Shown: positions 1 to 5,115 of the stretch, piece after piece
Numbering within the stretch: position 1 is the first letter of the stretch
Layout of the letters: each line of letters begins with the position of its first letter
Assembly (NCBI GenBank): GCA_030624545.1
Contig: JAUXJX010000184.1
Span: 1-5,115, forward strand
Direction of reading: 5' to 3'
Source: Bacteroidota bacterium
Lineage (GTDB): Bacteria > Zhuqueibacterota > JdFR-76 > DREG01
DNA: 5,115 nucleotides
Position numbers and translations under genes: made by a program
Notes under the pieces: model-generated
Told to the model about the DNA's origin: nothing
The model's input: only the letters and a program-made list of their open reading frames with translations
The model's database searches: none

Positions 1-387
1 GGCGACGCCATCATCCATTTTGAAAAGGCGAACGCAGTGCACATGGGCGATACCTTCTTTAACGGATTTTATCCATACATCGACGTCTCAGCCGGAGGAT
101 CCATGGACGGAATGATCGCAACTGCTAACAAGGTTCTTGCGATGGTTGATGACAATACCAAGATCATTCCGGGACATGGCCCGCTCTCGAACAAAAGCGA
201 ACTTCGAGACTACCGAAACATGCTTGAAAAAGCCCGAGACCGCCTCGCCAAATTGATCAAGGAAGGAAAGAGTCAAGAGGAAGTGGTTGCAGCCAAGCCT
301 ACCAGCGAATTGGATGCAAAGTGGGGCGGAGGTTTCATGAAGCCTGATGTGTGGGTTGGAATTGTGTATGATTCGATGAAGAAGTGA
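1..387 (+). CDS. MBL-fold metallo-hydrolase, C-terminal part (5'-truncated by window edge)
   Basis: An open frame runs from base 1 to a TGA at 385-387 and encodes 128 residues; the gene starts upstream of the window. The fragment looks like the C-terminal half of a metallo-beta-lactamase-fold hydrolase (Lactamase_B family). The segment HMGDTFFNGFYPYID (Asp codon at 49-51) fits the strand carrying the metal-bridging Asp. IIPGHGP (His codon at 175-177) fits the last metal-binding His loop. The family's HxHxDH motif would lie upstream and cannot be checked. After the His loop comes a charged helical stretch (ELRDYRNMLEKARDRLAKL) and a tail ending in VGIVYDSMKK, a layout I associate with stand-alone MBL hydrolases of the SoxH/quinoprotein-relay-like type. 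Substrate is unknown and export cannot be judged without the N-terminus. The family assignment is fairly secure; any specific activity is not. No intrinsic terminator is evident right after the stop; a repeat module begins at once. Confidence 0.85.
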   Translation, partial: GDAIIHFEKANAVHMGDTFFNGFYPYIDVSAGGSMDGMIATANKVLAMVDDNTKIIPGHGPLSNKSELRDYRNMLEKARDRLAKLIKEGKSQEEVVAAKPTSELDAKWGGGFMKPDVWVGIVYDSMKK

Positions 388-427
388 CCTCTCCCCCTTG
401 ATCCCCCTTTCCTAAAGGCGAGGCGGG
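388..427 (-). repeat. REP-like module, left copy
   Basis: Directly after the MBL stop lies a C-rich tract followed by a small hairpin (ccttt at 406-410, loop cct, aaagg at 414-418) and a G-rich tail. Its sequence resembles the reverse complement of the module at 496-530: both read cctc(a/t)cccc, then a short T/A-containing spacer, then another C run and a small palindrome. I read the two as imperfect copies of one palindromic module in opposite orientations. The similarity was judged by eye and is imperfect. Confidence 0.5.
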
Positions 428-495
428 AAATATTTTGAGAGATCTAGCACTAGCCATTTGGCGTTTCTGTTTGTGCAATTGAAATCGAATTGATT

Positions 496-530
496 CCCCT
501 CTCCAATTGGAGAGGGGCTAGGGGTGAGGA
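496..530 (+). repeat. REP-like palindromic module, right copy
   Basis: Bases 496-517 form a perfect 22-base palindrome: the arm cccctctccaa is followed at once by its reverse complement. It continues into ctaggggtgagg (518-529). A palindrome of this type with a ggggtgagg tail is, from memory, a widespread dispersed intergenic repeat in many bacterial genomes. As RNA it would form a strong hairpin, but no T-tract follows, so it is not a classical terminator. It ends about 40 bases upstream of the next start codon. Confidence 0.65.
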
Positions 531-558
531 AAAGAAGATCAGAATAACCACCATAATT

Positions 559-563
559 AGGAG
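559..563 (+). promoter_or_regulatory. Ribosome binding site of the amidohydrolase fusion gene
   Basis: AGGAG at 559-563 lies 8 bases before the ATG at 572. This supports that start, which also begins the signal peptide. No convincing sigma70-type promoter was found in 388-558. Confidence 0.85.
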
Positions 564-571
564 AAATCAAA

Positions 572-3500
572 ATGCGAAAACTGTTTCTACTCGTCCCGCA
601 TACCCCCATATTTTTAATGTTCTTCCTTACTGGCTTTGCGACTGGTTCCACTTTTCTATCCATCCCCCAAGATACCACGAAAACCGACACCACCGCGGCC
701 GAAAAGAAAGAGAAAAAGCGCGACCTTCCGCTAAAACCGGAACGGACAATTTCTTTCCGGACAGACGAAGCTACCTGGATGTCACTTGACGTCAGTCCGG
801 ACGGCCAGACCATTCTCTTCGAATTGCTCGGTGATTTGTATACATTGCCCATCATGGGCGGCGAGGCGACTCGCATCACCAGCGGCCTGGCGTTGGACAC
901 GCAGCCGCGCTATTCGCCGGATGGGAAACGCATCGTCTTCGTGAGCGATCGCAGCGGCGCCGAGAATTTGTGGCTGCTCGATGTCGGGTTTACCATTACG
1001 GACACGACCGCAGCTTCAGATACCACCGGCCTGAAGCCGCTCACCAAAGGGGAAAAATCTTCTTATGCCTCGCCGGAATGGACTCCGGATGGGAAGTACA
1101 TCGTCGCCTCAAAGGGCAGCGGGCTAGGTGGTCTCCATCTATGGATGTATCATGTCGATGGCGGCAAGGGAATTGATCTATTCTCCAAAAAGGAAGAACA
1201 GACTCGCACAGCCATGGGCGCAGCTTTTGGTCCGGATGATCGCTACATTTACTTCGCCACAAAAATGGGGAGATGGGGCTACAACATCCGCAGATTTCAA
1301 TGGCAGGTGGCGTTATATGACCGGGACTTTGGCAAGGTATTTCCACTAACGGGCGAAGTGGGCAGTGGTATGAGGCCGGCCGTCTCTCCGGACGGAAAGT
1401 GGCTCGTTTATGCAACTCGACACGACGCCAAAACCGCATATCGATTGCGCGATCTTGAAACCGGTTTAGAGCAATGGCTGGCCTACCCTGTACAGCGCGA
1501 CGACCAGGAATCGAGATATACCCGTGACTTTATGCCGGGCTACAGCTTCACTCCGGACAGCAAGGCGATCGTCACCTCTTTTGACGGCAAGCTCTATCGC
1601 GTGGACATTCCCGGCGGCGAGAAAACCGAGATTCCTTTCGAGGTAGAGGTTTCGCTGGAGCTGGGTCCAATGGTTCATTTTGAAAAAAGGGTAGAGGACG
1701 GTCCCGTACAGATCCGGCAGATCCGCTGGCCTGTGATTTCGCCGGACGGCGCTAAGCTCGCGTTTACCGCCGTACACCGGCTTTATGTGCAACACCTGGC
1801 TAGCGGTAAAATCACGCGTTTAGCGGAGATGAGTGCCGGTCAGTATTCGCCCGCGTGGAGTACCGACTCCAAATGGCTTGCATTTGTGACCTGGTCCGAG
1901 GAGGAAGGCGGCCATGTCTATAAGGTCCCAGCGCGTGGTGGCTCGCCCAGACGGCTGAGCAACGCCAGCGCCTATTATGCTGATCCCGTTTGGACTCCGG
2001 ATGGCGAAGAAGTCGTGGTTGCGAAAGGGCCCTGGCAGCAGCGACGCGATCTGAGTTACTTCAATTTTATTGGCGGACAGGGAATGGACCTCGTGCGCAT
2101 TCCTGCCAACGGCGGTGCCGCCGCTCGGATTGCGCCACTGCGAGGCATAGGTCCGCATTTTGCCGACAAGCCCGATCGAATCTATGTCTATGAAGGCCGG
2201 GAAGGACTGGTCTCCATGCGCCTGGACGGCACGGATCGTAAGGTGCACGTCAAGGTCACGGGCATCAAGCCCCAACGTCCCGATGCCCAACCGAGTCCCG
2301 CGTCTATGGTGGTGATGGGCAGCGATGGCGAGCAGGCTCTAGCTTTGGCGCATAATCATATCTATCGTGTTACCGTGCCAAGAATCGGTGAGGATCCACC
2401 GAGCATTTCCATTTTGAATCCGGAGAATGCCGTGTTTCCCGTAAAGAAATTGACAAGCGTGGGCGGTCCATTCATGAATTGGGCTGTGGGCACGAACGAA
2501 GCGACCTGGTCTTTGGGGAATACACTCTTCCGCTACAATTTTGCTGATGCCAAGGCATTCGAGGACTCCCTCAAGGCGGCCAAGAGAGATGAAAAGAAAG
2601 AAGACAAGGCGGAAAAGAATGGCGACAAAGAGGAAGAAGAGGAGAAGGCATACGAACCCGGGACAATCGCTGTGGAGCTTGAAATGCCGAGATATAAGGG
2701 CAAGGGAACTGTGGTTCTTCGCGGCGCGCGCATCATCACCATGGCGACTGATGATATGAAAGATGACATCGTCCGAAATGGCGCGATAGTGATTACGGAT
2801 AATCGCATCTCCCAGGTTGGTTCGAATGAAACCATCACAACGCCGGCCGGCGCCCGCGAGATCGACGTCTCCGGCAAGACCATCATCCCTGGCCTCGTGG
2901 ATACCCACGCGCACATGTGGCCAGCCTGGGGCGTGCATCGCGGCGTTGTTTGGGAATATCTCGCCAACCTGGCCTACGGAGTGCTTACTACTCACGACCC
3001 GCAGACTTCTACTACCGACGTGCTCACCTACAGTGATTTAGCGGAAACGGGAGAGCTTATCGGTCCCAGGGTATATTACACCGGACCGGGTGTATTTAGC
3101 AGCGACCAAATCAAGAGCTTAAAAGACGCCAAGAAGGTGATGAAACGGTACGCCGATTATTACCATACCAACACGATCAAGCAGTATGTCGCCGGCGACC
3201 GAAATACCCGGCAATGGATTATCATGGCGGCCAAGGAGCGGGAGATCATGCCCACAACCGAAGGCGCCCTGGACATGAAGCTGGATCTTACCCAAATCAT
3301 CGACGGCTATCCCGGTCACGAGCACAGCTTTCCCATTGCGCCGCTTTTTAACGATGTGGTTCAGTTAGTCGCTCAGTCCGGAACGTTTTACACGCCGACT
3401 CTGCTGGTCTCCTACGGCGGGCCCTGGGCGGAGAATTATTATTACACCACCACCGAAGTCCACGACGATGCGAAGCTCCGCCGTTTCGTACCGCACAAAG

Positions 3501-3964
3501 AGCTCGACAAGCTGACGCGGCGCCGTCCCTGGTTTGCGGACGAAGAACACGTTTTTCAACTGCATGCCGAACAAGCAAAAAAAATTGTCGAGGCGGGCGG
3601 CAGAGTCTGCATTGGCGGGCACGGGCAGCTGCAGGGGTTGGGGTATCACTGGGAGCTTTGGTCTGTGCAGTCGGGAGGCATGAGTGAAATGGAAGCTCTG
3701 CGCTGTGCCACTATCTTCGGCGCCGAGGCAATCGGCTTCGACAAGGATTTGGGCTCCATCGAGGAAGGCAAGCTTGCCGATCTTCTGGTCCTCGACCGCA
3801 ATCCGCTGGACGATATCCGCAACACCAACTCGATCCGTCTTGTCATGAAGAATGGTTTACTATACGATGGCGACACGCTCGACCAAATCTGGCCTGAAGA
3901 GAGGAAGCTGCCCAGGCCCTATTGGTGGGATGAGCAGGGCCCGGCGGCGGATGGGAGGAAGTAG
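572..3964 (+). CDS. Secreted TolB-like beta-propeller / amidohydrolase fusion protein
   Basis: This 1130-residue protein starts with an export signal: MRK, then a hydrophobic stretch to about residue 24-27. A Thr/Lys-rich linker follows. Residues about 60-650 form a TolB/PD40-type beta-propeller, with blade motifs (SPDG, TPDG, TPDS and variants) near residues 75, 115, 171, 220, 272, 327, 390, 430 and 475. Residues about 664-697 are a Lys/Glu-rich linker. Residues about 712-1113 are an amidohydrolase barrel: the entry strand reads VVLRGARIITM, then IPGLVDTHAHMW (metal ligands H779, H781), a candidate bridging lysine K870 (NTIKQYV), H918 (GHEHSFP), and the closing GSIEEGKLADLLVLDRNPL. At the usual strand-5 His and strand-8 Asp positions I see T895 and H1017. 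The length fits the large 'amidohydrolase with TolB repeats' family known from several phyla. It probably acts in the periplasm or outside the cell on a small amide, peptide or cyclic substrate; the real substrate is unknown. The gene is intact, without frameshift. Architecture is secure, function is open. Confidence 0.95.
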   Translation: MRKLFLLVPHTPIFLMFFLTGFATGSTFLSIPQDTTKTDTTAAEKKEKKRDLPLKPERTISFRTDEATWMSLDVSPDGQTILFELLGDLYTLPIMGGEATRITSGLALDTQPRYSPDGKRIVFVSDRSGAENLWLLDVGFTITDTTAASDTTGLKPLTKGEKSSYASPEWTPDGKYIVASKGSGLGGLHLWMYHVDGGKGIDLFSKKEEQTRTAMGAAFGPDDRYIYFATKMGRWGYNIRRFQWQVALYDRDFGKVFPLTGEVGSGMRPAVSPDGKWLVYATRHDAKTAYRLRDLETGLEQWLAYPVQRDDQESRYTRDFMPGYSFTPDSKAIVTSFDGKLYRVDIPGGEKTEIPFEVEVSLELGPMVHFEKRVEDGPVQIRQIRWPVISPDGAKLAFTAVHRLYVQHLASGKITRLAEMSAGQYSPAWSTDSKWLAFVTWSEEEGGHVYKVPARGGSPRRLSNASAYYADPVWTPDGEEVVVAKGPWQQRRDLSYFNFIGGQGMDLVRIPANGGAAARIAPLRGIGPHFADKPDRIYVYEGREGLVSMRLDGTDRKVHVKVTGIKPQRPDAQPSPASMVVMGSDGEQALALAHNHIYRVTVPRIGEDPPSISILNPENAVFPVKKLTSVGGPFMNWAVGTNEATWSLGNTLFRYNFADAKAFEDSLKAAKRDEKKEDKAEKNGDKEEEEEKAYEPGTIAVELEMPRYKGKGTVVLRGARIITMATDDMKDDIVRNGAIVITDNRISQVGSNETITTPAGAREIDVSGKTIIPGLVDTHAHMWPAWGVHRGVVWEYLANLAYGVLTTHDPQTSTTDVLTYSDLAETGELIGPRVYYTGPGVFSSDQIKSLKDAKKVMKRYADYYHTNTIKQYVAGDRNTRQWIIMAAKEREIMPTTEGALDMKLDLTQIIDGYPGHEHSFPIAPLFNDVVQLVAQSGTFYTPTLLVSYGGPWAENYYYTTTEVHDDAKLRRFVPHKELDKLTRRRPWFADEEHVFQLHAEQAKKIVEAGGRVCIGGHGQLQGLGYHWELWSVQSGGMSEMEALRCATIFGAEAIGFDKDLGSIEEGKLADLLVLDRNPLDDIRNTNSIRLVMKNGLLYDGDTLDQIWPEERKLPRPYWWDEQGPAADGRK

Positions 3965-4008
3965 GCTCCCTCATTGGATTAACGCAAAACGATAAGAGCC
4001 AAAAGGCA

Positions 4009-4161
4009 GTGTCATCGCGAGGCTTCGTCGTGAGCTCAGCCGAACGGAGTCCTGAGCCCTTTACTCTTGTTCAGGACAAACTCTGCCGAAGGGCGACGTG
4101 GCGATCTCCTACAATATGGACGGAGATTGCTTCTCCCGGCAAGCCGGGATCGCAATGACAC
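4009..4161. repeat. Composite palindromic intergenic repeat, 153 bp
   Basis: The ends are inverted repeats: gtgtcatcgcg at 4009-4019 and cgcaatgacac at 4151-4161 pair at 10 of 11 positions. Inside are a second inverted pair, gcgatctcc (4101-4109) with ggagattgc (4122-4130, 8 of 9), and a compact hairpin cccggc-aa-gccggg (4135-4148). A different module sits at 4034-4093: gctcag (4034-4039) mirrors ctgagc (4052-4057), followed by ttcaggac and ctctgccgaaggg. The outer part matches my memory of the common gtcattgcgag...gagattgctt...cgcaatgac repeat, and the inner part the ctgagc/ccgaagg repeat family. The unit therefore looks like one repeat carrying another, or a composite of both. It contains no transposase and no credible gene. 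Confidence 0.75.
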
Positions 4162-4214
4162 AATAGTTTCGAGAAGTCATAACCAGTGCCTATCAAATGA
4201 TCGGATTTTTTTCT

Positions 4215-4242
4215 TTGCTATTTCATTCCTGCTCACTATATT
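4215..4242 (+). promoter_or_regulatory. Candidate sigma70-type promoter for the cytochrome gene
   Basis: TTGCTA (4215-4220) and TATATT (4237-4242) are separated by 16 bases, matching the -35 and -10 consensus at 4 of 6 and 5 of 6 positions. Transcription would start near 4249, leaving a short leader that contains the ribosome binding site. The region is AT-rich, so a chance match is possible, and the organism's promoter consensus is unknown. Confidence 0.45.
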
Positions 4243-4254
4243 TTTGAAAACCCG

Positions 4255-4262
4255 AAAGGAGG
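4255..4262 (+). promoter_or_regulatory. Strong Shine-Dalgarno of the cytochrome gene
   Basis: AAAGGAGG at 4255-4262 is a near-perfect anti-16S complement, 4 bases before the ATG at 4267. The spacing is on the short side, but the complementarity is strong and fixes the start, because the lipoprotein signal begins right there. Confidence 0.85.
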
Positions 4263-4266
4263 TTAC

Positions 4267-4857
4267 ATGAGGAAAGGATTGCTTACTTGCGGTCTTTTGC
4301 TAATCGGACTGGCCACTATCATATTGCTGCAGACATCCGGCTGTTCGGCTCCCGACCAGGAAGGCGCAGTGATGCAATCTCCGGTGGAGCGGGGCAAATA
4401 TCTCGTTACCCTCGGCGGCTGCAACGACTGCCATACACCCAAGAATTTCACGCCGCAGGGCCCTGTGCCGGATGAGACCCGGCTGTTGGCCGGCCATCCT
4501 GCGGACGCCACACTTCCCGAATTCGATCCGGCTTTGGTGGCTCCCGGGAACTGGTATCTCTTCAACAGTCACCTTACCGCCGGCGTGGGTCCATGGGGAA
4601 TTTCCTACGCGGCCAACCTGACCCCGGACGAGGCAACCGGGATGGGCCTGTGGACGGAGGAAATTTTCATCCAGGCTATGCGCACCGGAAAGCACATGGG
4701 TACGGGACGGCCTATATTGCCACCCATGCCCTGGCAAGGTTTGGCAGAGGCCACAGATGAGGACCTAAAAGCCCTATTTGCATACCTTAAATCCGTGCCG
4801 CCGGTAAAGAATGCGGTGCCTGCGCCGGTGGAGCCTGGGGAGGTGGGTGGTAAGTAG
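4267..4857 (+). CDS. Monohaem c-type cytochrome, predicted lipoprotein
   Basis: The gene encodes 196 residues. The N-terminus has MRK, a hydrophobic core (residues 4-21) and TSGC with C26 as likely lipidation site. Gln at -4 makes the lipobox imperfect, so plain Sec export remains possible. The mature part contains one haem c motif, CNDCH at 52-56, in the context RGKYLVTLGGCNDCHTPK. The body resembles the cytochrome c domains of dehydrogenase-associated cytochromes: an ANLTPDEATGMGLWTEEIF segment, an RTGKHMGTGRPILPPMPW segment with M154 as likely axial ligand (M144 is an alternative), and a final helix TDEDLKALFAYLKSVPPV. Related domains often serve as electron-transfer subunits of periplasmic alcohol, aldehyde or nicotinate-type dehydrogenases, but no dehydrogenase gene is visible here, so the partner is unknown. 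A candidate promoter upstream and a hairpin downstream suggest it is transcribed alone. Cytochrome identity is very secure; lipidation is likely; partner unknown. Confidence 0.95.
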   Translation: MRKGLLTCGLLLIGLATIILLQTSGCSAPDQEGAVMQSPVERGKYLVTLGGCNDCHTPKNFTPQGPVPDETRLLAGHPADATLPEFDPALVAPGNWYLFNSHLTAGVGPWGISYAANLTPDEATGMGLWTEEIFIQAMRTGKHMGTGRPILPPMPWQGLAEATDEDLKALFAYLKSVPPVKNAVPAPVEPGEVGGK

Positions 4858-4874
4858 ACAATATTTAATAGCAG

Positions 4875-4903
4875 CCTCCCGCAGTTTCTGAACCTGCGGG
4901 AGG
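4875..4903 (+). terminator. Probable transcription terminator hairpin after the cytochrome gene
   Basis: cctcccgcag (4875-4884) and ctgcgggagg (4894-4903) form a perfect 10-bp GC-rich stem with a 9-base loop, starting 18 bases after the cytochrome stop. The T-rich tail is weak (attt directly after), with a real T run only at about 4925-4931. It is therefore a likely but not ideal intrinsic terminator. Confidence 0.7.
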
Positions 4904-5000
4904 ATTTGGGGCTCTCGCTTCCACATTTTTTCTTCCAGCACAAGAACGCAACCTCTGTACCGGAGACGAATTTTACCGATTATTCTCCTTGCATCCCATT

Positions 5001-5035
5001 CCCTTCACATCTGTGTGCATCCGTGGTGAAAATTT
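5001..5035. repeat. Probable dispersed intergenic repeat remnant
   Basis: Two adjacent similar 10-mers, catctgtgtg (5008-5017) and catccgtggt (5018-5027), are flanked by ttcac (5004-5008) and gtgaa (5026-5030). The pattern catctgtg-n-catccgtggt followed by A/T-rich sequence matches my memory of a dispersed repeat seen between genes in several environmental bacterial genomes. Only one copy is visible here, so the repeat status is inferred. The remainder of 4904-5115 shows no credible gene. Confidence 0.5.
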
Positions 5036-5070
5036 GTTATTTTAGTTCCAACCCTAATACCAATGTTTCG

Positions 5071-5076
5071 TATAAT
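5071..5076 (+). promoter_or_regulatory. Candidate -10 element for a gene beyond the right edge
   Basis: TATAAT at 5071-5076 is a perfect -10 consensus, about 33 bases before a Shine-Dalgarno. No good -35 is present at the usual distance (the closest is TTCCAA at 5046-5051, spacer 19). The stretch is AT-rich, so this is tentative. Confidence 0.35.
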
Positions 5077-5108
5077 TATCAATCAAAAAACCCTTAATCA
5101 ACACAAAT

Positions 5109-5113
5109 AGGAG
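5109..5113 (+). promoter_or_regulatory. Shine-Dalgarno of a gene starting just past the window
   Basis: AGGAG at 5109-5113, in the context aaataggagac, ends the window. It resembles the site before the large gene (aattaggagaaa), so a + strand start codon is expected within about 10 bases beyond 5115. Confidence 0.6.
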
Positions 5114-5115
5114 AC

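Noticed and set aside
496..517. Perfect palindrome as an intrinsic terminator of the MBL gene
   Set aside because: No T-tract follows on either strand, it lies over 100 bases after the stop, and it fits better as part of a repeat module.
412..900. 162-codon - strand open frame across the first spacer and the start of the large gene
   Set aside because: It covers the repeat modules and the signal-peptide region of a well-supported gene on the other strand, and shows no recognisable domain.
2339..2995. 218-codon open frame on the - strand inside the amidohydrolase fusion gene
   Set aside because: It lies antisense to a clearly coding gene, its translation shows no recognisable domain, and it spans the low-complexity linker region, which opens antisense frames.
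3577..3584. Run of eight A in the amidohydrolase gene as a programmed frameshift site
   Set aside because: The reading frame continues intact through a conserved-looking barrel to the expected C-terminus, and no stimulatory structure is evident.
4067..4270. 67-codon + strand open frame whose TGA overlaps the cytochrome ATG as ATGA
   Set aside because: The overlap looks like translational coupling, but the frame begins inside the composite repeat, has no good ribosome binding site and encodes repeat-derived sequence for about half its length.
4906..5097. 63-codon + strand open frame at the right end
   Set aside because: Composition is not protein-like, it crosses the probable repeat remnant and the AT-rich promoter region, and no Shine-Dalgarno precedes it.

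Overview
The window is bacterial DNA with every recognisable gene on the + strand and moderate, roughly balanced base composition. It holds the 3' end of a metallo-beta-lactamase-fold hydrolase gene (1-387), a complete very large gene for a secreted beta-propeller/amidohydrolase fusion (572-3964), and a complete gene for a small lipoprotein c-type cytochrome (4267-4857). At the right edge a Shine-Dalgarno sequence (5109-5113) points to a further gene starting just outside. Signal peptides, a lipobox-like cysteine and a haem c motif indicate a Gram-negative-type envelope. The TolB-like propeller plus amidohydrolase architecture is common in Acidobacteria, Bacteroidetes, Gemmatimonadetes and related uncultured lineages. 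I cannot name the phylum with confidence; an environmental or metagenome-derived member of one of these groups fits best.

Layout. 1-387: C-terminal 128 residues of an MBL-fold hydrolase. 388-571: non-coding spacer holding two related C-rich/G-rich palindromic modules in opposite orientation (REP/BIME-like), then a good ribosome binding site. 572-3964: 1130-residue exported protein made of a signal peptide, at least nine PD40-type blade motifs, a highly charged Lys/Glu linker and a C-terminal amidohydrolase barrel. 3965-4266: 302-bp spacer dominated by a 153-bp composite palindromic repeat (4009-4161), followed by a candidate promoter and a strong Shine-Dalgarno. 4267-4857: single-haem cytochrome c lipoprotein. 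4858-5115: a clear hairpin (probable terminator), a probable dispersed-repeat remnant, a candidate promoter and a ribosome binding site.

How the genes may work together. The spacers are long, two carry repeats, and the cytochrome appears to have its own promoter and terminator, so the three genes look like separate transcription units rather than an operon. The large amidohydrolase, and possibly the MBL protein whose N-terminus is outside the window, would act on small molecules or peptides; the cytochrome would carry electrons at the membrane surface. No shared pathway can be shown from this window.

I did not find a convincing undescribed multi-gene system. The points most worth a second look are the atypical metal site predicted for the amidohydrolase (strand-5 His and strand-8 Asp positions occupied by Thr and His) and the two structured intergenic repeat elements.
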